Of a stretch of 11,935 bases of DNA, positions 6,400 through 11,935 are shown one piece after another. The notes under the pieces were generated by a model. That model saw only the letters and a list, made by a program, of their open reading frames with translations, was not told where the DNA came from and ran no database searches. Within the stretch, counting starts at the first letter, position 1. The number at the start of each line of letters is the position of its first letter. The DNA comes from an uncultured Collinsella sp. (GTDB lineage: Bacteria > Actinomycetota > Coriobacteriia > Coriobacteriales > Coriobacteriaceae), in assembly GCA_900548365.1 (NCBI GenBank), contig URKM01000056.1:1-11935 (forward strand). Reading direction: 5' to 3'. A program made the translations under genes and the position numbers.

Positions 6400-7629
6400 A
6401 TGCCATACGCCACCAACAAGAAGAAGATCGCGGCGAGCGCCGTCATGCTCACCGCCTCGTGCGCGCTCATGGCAGGGCTCACGTTCGCCTGGTTTACCGA
6501 CTCGGTCGCCAATACCGGCAACGCCATCACCGCGGGCAGCCTGAGCGTCGCGCTCCAGCAAGACCCCGTGAACGACGGCGGAGCCGAGGCCTGGACCGAC
6601 GTCACCGAGACGACCCCCGTGTTCCAGGACCTCGCGTTCGAACCCGGCAAGAGCGCCGCGGTGAACCTGCGCGTCCTCAACAAGGGCTCCCTCGCCACGA
6701 AGTACGAGCTGCGCTTCGCCAGCGTGCAAGCGAGCAAGGACATCGATCGCGCGCTCGAGGTCTACCTGGACGACGTGCTGCTGGGAACGCTCGGCGAGAT
6801 CGCCGCGAACCCCGCGCCCCTTGCAACCGGCACCATCGTGCCGGGCGAACAGGCCGCGAGCCTCATCGGCCAGCTGAAGATCCTCATGCCCGCGAGCCAT
6901 GGCAACGAGTACCAGGACGCACGCGTGACGTTCGACCTCGAACTCGTCGCGACCCAGGCATCGCACGAGACCGACGGCTTCGGCAGCAGCGCGTACGACG
7001 AACGAGCCGAGTATCCCGGTATCACCACGGCGCGCACCGAGAGTGAATTCAAGGGCGCCCTGGGCTCCGTAGAGCCCGGATGCACGATCAAGCTGGGCGA
7101 CGACCTGACCATCAAGCGGACCGGAACCCACGAGGACGACGTCTACGACACCTATATCGCACGCGCCGATGCCGCCATCGACCTCAACGGCCGCGTGCTC
7201 ACCGTGGACCGCAGCTCCGACCCGCTCGGCATCGCAGCGAACAACATCACGGTGCGCAGCGGCACCATCGCGGTGCTCGACCGCGATAGGAGCGCCTACC
7301 CGGTGTTCGTGACCTCGGGCGCCCAGAACGCCATCTTCGAGAACGTCACCTTCATCGGAGGGATCCAGGTGATCGGAAACTCCAGCGCCACGTTCCGCAA
7401 CTGCACGTTCATCTCGTCGAACAGGTCTTCGCAGCATTGCCTGTACCTGGAGTACAACAGCCGCGCTACCGTCGAGGGCTGCACGTTCCAAACGATGAAC
7501 GACGGCATGCACATCTACACCGCGTTCGCCAGCGACACCGTCGCGATCGAGGACTGCGCCTTCCAGGACGCGAGCGGCGCCGCAGTCGAAGCGAAGGTCG
7601 CTGGAAAGGGCACGGTCAACGGCCTCTAG
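6400..7629 (+). CDS. Secreted TasA-like subunit with beta-helix C-terminal domain (paralogue 2)
   Basis: 409 residues. AGAAAGGAA precedes the ATG at the normal distance. Residues 1-45: NKKK, hydrophobic stretch, LTFAWFTDSVANTGNAI, a SipW-type signal. TasA-like domain to about 188, with GNEYQ at 168-172. Hinge DGFGSSAYD at 192-200. The rest is a beta-solenoid: strands with FENVTF, FRNCTF, VEGCTF, IEDCAF spaced one rung apart. It is the shortest of the four and stops abruptly after the last rung (KGTVNGL), without the C-terminal cap seen in paralogue 4. No anchor signal. Its signal region is more diverged at DNA level than those of the other three, suggesting it is older or has escaped gene conversion. 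Confidence 0.85.
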   Translation: MPYATNKKKIAASAVMLTASCALMAGLTFAWFTDSVANTGNAITAGSLSVALQQDPVNDGGAEAWTDVTETTPVFQDLAFEPGKSAAVNLRVLNKGSLATKYELRFASVQASKDIDRALEVYLDDVLLGTLGEIAANPAPLATGTIVPGEQAASLIGQLKILMPASHGNEYQDARVTFDLELVATQASHETDGFGSSAYDERAEYPGITTARTESEFKGALGSVEPGCTIKLGDDLTIKRTGTHEDDVYDTYIARADAAIDLNGRVLTVDRSSDPLGIAANNITVRSGTIAVLDRDRSAYPVFVTSGAQNAIFENVTFIGGIQVIGNSSATFRNCTFISSNRSSQHCLYLEYNSRATVEGCTFQTMNDGMHIYTAFASDTVAIEDCAFQDASGAAVEAKVAGKGTVNGL

Positions 7630-7643
7630 CGCATCTCGGTCGT

Positions 7644-7659
7644 CCCGGGTTCGCCCGGG
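7644..7659 (+). other. CCCGGG-TTCG-CCCGGG mini-hairpin
   Basis: A 6-bp perfect stem with a TTCG loop, 15 bases after the stop of paralogue 2 and just before the large hairpin. In RNA the loop would be UUCG. The closing pair here is G-C rather than the canonical C-G, so extra stability is not assured. Confidence 0.4.
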
Positions 7660-7660
7660 G

Positions 7661-7708
7661 CGGCTGTCGCTGGGCGATTTCCCCTCATCGATCGCCCGGC
7701 GACAGCCG
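7661..7708 (+). terminator. Large hairpin between paralogues 2 and 3
   Basis: An 18-bp stem (left arm 7661-7678, right arm 7691-7708), perfect except for one position that pairs as G-U in RNA, with a 12-base loop. The compatible G-U change hints at conserved RNA pairing. No T-tract follows. It lies 31 bases beyond the stop and 82 bases before the next ATG. Confidence 0.55.
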
Positions 7709-7790
7709 TGGACACGCGTCCGCGGACGGTAAGGGAAGCTCCGCTGCGACACGGGCGGGCCCTTGCGCACGGAAGAGAAAGGATTGGGAG

Positions 7791-9374
7791 ATGAAGACAA
7801 CGAACAACAAGAACAGGCGCAAGATCGCCGCCTCCGCCGCCATGGCGGTCGCGTCCATCGCGCTGCTGATGGGGCTCACGTTCGCGTGGTTCACCGACAG
7901 CGTCACCAACAAGGGCAACGCCATCCAGGCGGGCACCCTGAGCATCGAGCTGAACGACGGGGCGACCGAACCGCTCTTCAGCTCGAATGATCTGTGGGAG
8001 CCCGGCTTCTCGCAGAAAGCCGCCGTCAAGCTCGAGAACACGGGATCGCTGTGGCTGAAGTACGGCTTCCGCGTCCAGGACGTGAAGGAAACCACCCCCG
8101 AAGGCAAGGCCCCCATCGCCGAGGCGCTCGATGTCTACCGTGTCGCCAAGGCGGTTGACGACGTGACCGCCGGCGACCTGACCGCCGACAACATCATCGG
8201 CACCGTGGCGCAGCTCGCCGACGGCTCCACCCTGCTGGCAGAGGACGGCGTCCTCCCCGCAGCCGGTGAAGAGGGCTCCGTCCAGGAGTTCGCGCTCGTC
8301 GTCAAGATGCGTGAAAGCGCTGGTAACGAGTACCAGGGCTGCGGGATCTCCTTCACCATCGCCGTCGCGGCGACGCAGACCCCGCACGAGGTCGACGGCT
8401 TCGGCAGCGACCAGTACGACGCCAACGTCCCACTGCCGTGGGACGGTAAGACGCAGACCCCCGTGGAGCCCGACGCCCAGGGCAACTACGGCGTGTCCAC
8501 CGCCTCCGACCTCGCCTGGCTCGCAAGCGAAATCAACAGCGGTGCTATGAAGGGCAAGCTGAGCAACAAGACCATCACGCTCGAAGACGACGTGAACCTG
8601 GGCGGCAAGAGCTGGAAGTCCATCGACCTCGGCAAGAGCGGCGTAAGCGGGCTCACCCTCGATGGCGGCGGCCACACCATCTACGGCCTCAACGCCGCCA
8701 GCCCGACCGCGCCCGCCGGCAGCATCGTGGGCGGCTACGGCATCGGCCTCATCGGCAACGCCACGGGCGCCATCACCATCAAGAACCTCCATGTGGACGG
8801 CGCGGTCGCCGACCCCGCGGGCCTCCAGCGCAACGTCGTGGGCGTCGTACTCGGCTACACCTACGGCACCACGGTCTTCGAGAACGTATCCGTCACCAAC
8901 TCCACCATCAACGGCTTCGGCAAGTGCGGCGCGCTGCTGGGCATGGGCGCCGATCCGGGCGTGTCGGTCACCTTCAGGAACTGCACCTCCACGGGCAACA
9001 CCTTCACCGGCGCCTACAACCTCGGCGGCCTCGCCGGCCTCATCCAGCGCAAGGCGGGCGTCGACAACACCGTGATCGAGGGTTGCACGGTTGCCAGCAA
9101 CATTCACAAGCCTTATAGCAGCAAATGGCAGTACGAGACCCTCGACAGCGTCGAGGTGGCCTACACCGCCAACGATCTTGCAGCCGGCACCGCCACCCCG
9201 CGCACCATCTCCGGCTCCATGTGGATCAGCGGCGGCGCCTATTGGACCGCGTACTCCAACCTGTACAACTCCTATGGCAACTCCAGCTACGACGCGCCCA
9301 TCGCAGGCAAGACGATGCCCCTCGCCAACAGCGAGATCCCGGTGAACGACCCTTCACAGATCCCCGGTAGGTAG
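7791..9374 (+). CDS. Secreted TasA-like subunit with GLUG-like beta-solenoid domain (paralogue 3)
   Basis: 527 residues, the largest paralogue. The ATG at 7791 is chosen over longer in-frame starts because AAAGGA lies 7 bases upstream and the protein then begins with the same basic/hydrophobic signal as its relatives. LTFAWFTDSVTNKGNAI (residues 29-45) is a SipW-type signal. TasA-like domain to about 198, with GNEYQ at 178-182. Hinge DGFGSDQYD at 202-210. The C-terminal part differs from the other paralogues: ISTASDLAWLA-like start (VSTASDLAWLASEIN), GGGHTIYGLN, GLIGNATGAITIKNLHVDG (from 319) and NLGGLAGL (from 410), resembling GLUG-motif repeats of bacterial surface adhesins. The last 100 residues are Tyr/Trp/Ser-rich. 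No membrane anchor. Likely an adhesive or matrix subunit. Confidence 0.85.
   Translation: MKTTNNKNRRKIAASAAMAVASIALLMGLTFAWFTDSVTNKGNAIQAGTLSIELNDGATEPLFSSNDLWEPGFSQKAAVKLENTGSLWLKYGFRVQDVKETTPEGKAPIAEALDVYRVAKAVDDVTAGDLTADNIIGTVAQLADGSTLLAEDGVLPAAGEEGSVQEFALVVKMRESAGNEYQGCGISFTIAVAATQTPHEVDGFGSDQYDANVPLPWDGKTQTPVEPDAQGNYGVSTASDLAWLASEINSGAMKGKLSNKTITLEDDVNLGGKSWKSIDLGKSGVSGLTLDGGGHTIYGLNAASPTAPAGSIVGGYGIGLIGNATGAITIKNLHVDGAVADPAGLQRNVVGVVLGYTYGTTVFENVSVTNSTINGFGKCGALLGMGADPGVSVTFRNCTSTGNTFTGAYNLGGLAGLIQRKAGVDNTVIEGCTVASNIHKPYSSKWQYETLDSVEVAYTANDLAAGTATPRTISGSMWISGGAYWTAYSNLYNSYGNSSYDAPIAGKTMPLANSEIPVNDPSQIPGR
7812..7936 (+). repeat. 125-bp perfect repeat, copy 1 (signal-coding region)
   Basis: Identical base for base to 9490-9614. 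It encodes the basic end, hydrophobic core and SipW-type site of paralogue 3 (from NRRKIAASAAM to IQAGT). Flanking sequence diverges at once on both sides. Paralogue 1 shares the last part (4862-4928) with only one mismatch to copy 2 over 67 bases. Confidence 0.9.
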
Positions 9375-9393
9375 CAACGATCGCATCGAGGTG

Positions 9394-9415
9394 ACCGCGG
9401 CGGTTCGGCCGCGGT
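9394..9415 (+). terminator. Hairpin between paralogues 3 and 4
   Basis: A perfect 8-bp GC-rich stem (ACCGCGGC / GCCGCGGT) with a 6-base loop, 19 bases after the stop and 59 bases before the next ATG. It has no clear T-tract. It is the weakest of the intercistronic hairpins between the paralogues. Confidence 0.4.
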
Positions 9416-9474
9416 ATATCGGCTCGCATCTCCGCGCATCGCCTGCACGGAGCCGTATAACAGAAAGGAAACCC

Positions 9475-10773
9475 ATGGAAAGGATGACCAACAGGCGCAA
9501 GATCGCCGCCTCCGCCGCCATGGCGGTCGCGTCCATCGCGCTGCTGATGGGGCTCACGTTCGCGTGGTTCACCGACAGCGTCACCAACAAGGGCAACGCC
9601 ATCCAGGCGGGCACGCTCGGCATCACCGCGACCGTCGCGCCCGTCGAAGCCGGCAAGGGCGACTTCCAGATCGAGGGCGTCAACGGCGGCAAGCCGTTCG
9701 GCTTCTCGGCTGTCGCCCAGGACCTCGAAGCCGAGGGCGTCCACGTTATCTCCGAGGCCAACTGGGAGCCCGGCCAGTCGAGCGCCAAGCTCCTCGCCGT
9801 CTCCAACAACGGTAGCTTGTCCGCGAAAATCAAGCTGCAATTCACCGTCCAGGACGGAGGCCTCGCCGACGCCCTGTGGTTCGACTTCATCATGGTGCAA
9901 AACGGCCAGGCGGCGGGCACTTTCCAGAAGCGCCCCATGGCCGAGCTCGCGAGTCTCGGGGACGGCCTCGAGCTCCCCGTGGCACCGGGCGCCAGCACGC
10001 AGTTCATCCTGGTCTACGGTATGAACGAGAGCGCCGGCAACGAGTTCCAGGGCAAGTCCTTCACGGCCGACGCCACCGTGCTCGCCACCCAGGATACCGT
10101 CGAGAAGGATGGTTTCGGCAGCGATCAGTACGACGCGGGAGCCACGATGCCCGTGGTCTCCTCCGAGAGCCTCCTCGAAAGCATTGAGGCGCTGCAGCCC
10201 GGCGGCACCCTCGCCCTGGGCAGCGACGTCCACGTTCCCTATGACGGCAGCGAGGGCACGGTCGGCGAGCTCAACCTCCCGAAGGGCGGCGTACTCGACC
10301 TCGCCGGCAAGACCCTCACCATCGATTTCATGGAAGGCATCATCCAAGGCGAAAACGTGACGCTGCGCAACGGCAACGTTACGGCGACCAACGGCCACTA
10401 CCCCCTGTTCATCGGCAACGGCGCCCCCACCTCCGCCTTGCTCGAGAACCTGAACGTGACCCGTGGCGGCATCAACGTCTACGATGCGGACGTGGTGATC
10501 CGCAACGTGAACGTGGATGCATCAACCCGGAAGTTCCACGGCGTATGGGCCGATAACGGCGCCACCGTCACCATCGAGAGCGGCACCTTCGTCGGCGGCC
10601 GCGAAGGCTCGGCCGTCCTGGCGGCAACGCCGGATAGCGATGGCCCCGGTGGCACGATCACCATCAAGGGGGGCAAGTTCAGCACCGACCCGACCAGGTA
10701 CGTCGCCGAGGGCTATGCGGTGACGAAGCAGGACGAAGGCGGCAAGACCTGGTACGTGGTCAATCCCGCCTAA
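9475..10773 (+). CDS. Secreted TasA-like subunit with beta-solenoid and C-terminal cap (paralogue 4)
   Basis: 432 residues. The start is set by AAAGGA (9464-9469) 5 bases before the ATG. Residues 1-45: basic NRRK, hydrophobic core and LTFAWFTDSVTNKGNAI, a SipW-type signal. TasA-like domain to about 208, with GNEFQ (188-192, Phe in place of Tyr). It lacks the LWLKY segment of paralogues 1 and 3. Hinge DGFGSDQYD at 212-220. The C-terminal part has short beta-solenoid repeats (VTLRNGNV, LLENLNVTRGG, VVIRNVNV, VTIESGTFVGG, ITIKGGKF) and ends in a TDPTRYVAEGYAVTKQD...WYVV module, which I recall as a common last unit of Gram-positive surface solenoids. No LPxTG follows. Confidence 0.85.
   Translation: MERMTNRRKIAASAAMAVASIALLMGLTFAWFTDSVTNKGNAIQAGTLGITATVAPVEAGKGDFQIEGVNGGKPFGFSAVAQDLEAEGVHVISEANWEPGQSSAKLLAVSNNGSLSAKIKLQFTVQDGGLADALWFDFIMVQNGQAAGTFQKRPMAELASLGDGLELPVAPGASTQFILVYGMNESAGNEFQGKSFTADATVLATQDTVEKDGFGSDQYDAGATMPVVSSESLLESIEALQPGGTLALGSDVHVPYDGSEGTVGELNLPKGGVLDLAGKTLTIDFMEGIIQGENVTLRNGNVTATNGHYPLFIGNGAPTSALLENLNVTRGGINVYDADVVIRNVNVDASTRKFHGVWADNGATVTIESGTFVGGREGSAVLAATPDSDGPGGTITIKGGKFSTDPTRYVAEGYAVTKQDEGGKTWYVVNPA
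9490..9614 (+). repeat. 125-bp perfect repeat, copy 2 (signal-coding region)
   Basis: Identical to 7812-7936, at an offset of 1678 bases. It lies within the start of paralogue 4. Direct repeats of this length in the same orientation can recombine, which would delete or fuse paralogues 3 and 4 in frame. Confidence 0.9.
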
Positions 10774-10782
10774 ACCCTTCAA

Positions 10783-10831
10783 CCGCCTTGAAAGCGCCGC
10801 CCCGAGCGATATCGGGGCGGCTGCAAGGCGG
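10783..10831 (+). terminator. Nested hairpin between paralogue 4 and the signal peptidase gene
   Basis: An outer 8-bp stem (CCGCCTTG 10783-10790 / CAAGGCGG 10824-10831) encloses a 10-bp stem (GCCGCCCCGA 10796-10805 / TCGGGGCGGC 10812-10821) with a 6-base loop. Both stems are perfect. No T-tract follows. It starts 10 bases after the stop of paralogue 4 and could reduce read-through into the peptidase gene, keeping enzyme below substrate levels. Confidence 0.55.
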
Positions 10832-10904
10832 CACGTCATGGCAGCGTGCCCCCTTGCAGCCGACCGTATTCAGACGCTCCCGCGATCGAACAGGAGATAT
10901 CACC

Positions 10905-11849
10905 ATGGCCCAACTGGGACATCACTTCAAGCGACCCGCGAACGAGTCGGAGCCTCTTTCAGACCGCATCGTACAGCCGGTGCCTGAGGCTGCCGAACGA
11001 CCCGCGGGAAAGCGCTTTGCGGCGCCGCGTGAAGACGCGCCGGCGGTCGCGCCGCATGCCTCGCGTGAAGACGCGCCGGCGGTCGCGCCGCAGGCTATGC
11101 GGGACCCCGCTTCCACCGGCGCCCTCCTCGCAAGCGCCGTGCAGGCGGGCGCAGACATCCCAGCCGTCGCCGCCGATTACGCAGGCGCCGACGAATTCAA
11201 GCCGCAGACGGCGAAGCGCGTGCTCAACGGCTGCGTCAACGTGCTCACCACGCTCATCTTCATCGCAGCCCTCCTCTTCACCGTCGTGGTCGTGGCCACC
11301 ACGATCGCCTCGGGCAAAAACGAGGCGAGCCTGTTTGGATGGAAACCCTACGTCGTCCTTTCCGACTCCATGCAGCAGGATTTCCAGGTTGGCGACATGG
11401 TGGTGACGCGCGAGATCGAGGACACCGCAGCCCTGCAGCCCGGCGATATCATCTCCTTCGAGTCCATCGACCCGAACTCTTACGGCGAGATCTTCACCCA
11501 TCGCATCCGCGAAGCGACCGAATACGAAGGGGAGGCCGCTTTCATCACCTATGGCTCGACTACAGGAGACAACGATGCGTACCCCGCGCTCGCCAGCCGC
11601 GTGAAGGGAAAGCTTGCGTTCGTCATTCCCAAGGCGGGATACGTCTTCGATTTCTTCAAATCACCCGCAGGGTATGTGGTCTTGGTGCTCATCCCCTTCT
11701 CGATTCTCATCGGATTGCAGATCCGCAACATCATTCGACTCGTCCGCGAGGATCGCGAAGCGCAGCAGCGCGCCCTCGTTGAAGAGCAGAAGCGCGTAAA
11801 CGAAATGGAAGCGGAGATAGAGCGCCTCAACCGCCTACTAGAACGGTAG
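10905..11849 (+). CDS. sipW: Signal peptidase I, SipW/ER type
   Basis: 314 residues. The start is chosen by AGGAGA (10892-10897) 7 bases before the ATG. Catalytic features of the SipW/Sec11 branch: nucleophile Ser155 in VLSDSMQQDF, VGDMVVTR, PGDIISF, His199 in FTHRI (His in place of the Lys of LepB-type enzymes), and TGDND at 221-224. One membrane segment lies at about 113-133 and a second at about 257-275. It should cleave the SipW-type signals of the upstream proteins on the outer face of the membrane. Oddities: an N-terminal cytoplasmic extension of about 110 residues with a duplicated REDAPAVAP unit, a C-terminal charged coiled coil (about 280-314), and Gln in place of the common Pro after SxSMx. 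It is last in the operon, whereas Bacillus sipW sits between tapA and tasA. Confidence 0.92.
   Translation: MAQLGHHFKRPANESEPLSDRIVQPVPEAAERPAGKRFAAPREDAPAVAPHASREDAPAVAPQAMRDPASTGALLASAVQAGADIPAVAADYAGADEFKPQTAKRVLNGCVNVLTTLIFIAALLFTVVVVATTIASGKNEASLFGWKPYVVLSDSMQQDFQVGDMVVTREIEDTAALQPGDIISFESIDPNSYGEIFTHRIREATEYEGEAAFITYGSTTGDNDAYPALASRVKGKLAFVIPKAGYVFDFFKSPAGYVVLVLIPFSILIGLQIRNIIRLVREDREAQQRALVEEQKRVNEMEAEIERLNRLLER
11027..11098 (+). repeat. Two 36-bp tandem repeats in the signal peptidase N-terminus
   Basis: Units 11027-11062 and 11063-11098 are identical over their first 30 bases and encode REDAPAVAP followed by HAS or QAM. They are in frame and lie in the Ala/Pro-rich extension before the first membrane segment. 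This is a recent duplication. Confidence 0.85.
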
Positions 11850-11898
11850 CGAATCGGCTCTCGAGCATCTGAGGGCGGCGATCGACGCAGCGGGCCGC

Positions 11899-11925
11899 GC
11901 CGGGCGGAGGGCGCGCGAGCCCGGC
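11899..11925 (+). terminator. Possible hairpin after the signal peptidase gene
   Basis: A 7-bp stem (GCCGGGC / GCCCGGC) with a 13-base loop, 49 bases beyond the last stop codon. It is very GC-rich with no T-tract before the window ends. It may mark the end of the operon; chance pairing is quite possible at this GC content. No gene start is seen in 11850-11935. Confidence 0.25.
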
Positions 11926-11935
11926 GGCACGCGGG

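Noticed and set aside
6226..7800. 524-residue minus-strand open frame, and similar long ones at 4748-5935, 7626-9107 and 9226-10398
   Set aside because: All lie opposite well-supported secreted subunits, show the Val/Gly/Ala/Asp/Arg bias of antisense frames in GC-rich DNA, and lack ribosome binding sites.

Overview
The window looks like a piece of a high-GC Gram-positive chromosome, most likely from class Coriobacteriia (a Collinsella/Olsenella-like gut actinobacterium). That placement is my inference from high GC, strongly GC-biased third codon positions, AGGAGG/AGAAAGGA ribosome binding sites, and signal-peptidase/TasA-type surface proteins. I cannot confirm the genus without a search.

Left part (1-2760), minus strand. 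Two genes read leftward. The first, 2594-1056, is an alanine aminotransferase (AlaA-like, PLP-dependent) fused behind an N-terminal Cro/C1-type helix-turn-helix domain. A second, well-placed ribosome binding site and ATG lie exactly at the domain junction, so a free 405-residue aminotransferase may also be made. Upstream of it are four copies of GTTCAATTT, one forming a perfect 17-bp palindrome, which is a good candidate operator for the HTH domain. The second gene, 873-58, encodes an acidic, helical, winged-helix-like protein with a 65-residue RGG/GGFGG tail, followed by a strong hairpin.

Middle and right (about 2980-11849), plus strand. Seven genes all read rightward and appear to form one surface-fibre (TasA/camelysin-like) locus. 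In order they are: (1) a two-domain camelysin-like membrane protein with an internal LPATG and a second, internal SipW-type signal; (2) a tiny protein that keeps only the SipW-type signal and carries a Glu-Pro repeat tail, its start overlapping the previous stop by one base; (3)-(6) four large secreted paralogues; (7) an ER/SipW-type signal peptidase I with Ser/His catalytic motifs. Each paralogue has a SipW-type signal, a TasA-like domain ending in a G-N-E-(Y/F)-Q motif, a conserved hinge (DGFGxxxYD), and a variable C-terminal beta-solenoid-like domain.

How it works together (inference from the TasA-SipW system of Bacillus): the last gene would process the signals of the preceding proteins. 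The paralogues would then assemble through their TasA-like domains into fibres displaying different beta-helix domains, and the LPATG/membrane protein could serve as base or assembly factor. No sortase is present in the window. Long GC-rich hairpins without clear T-tracts separate the four paralogues and the peptidase gene, and could set the ratio of subunits. No RNA genes, mobile elements or CRISPR arrays were seen.
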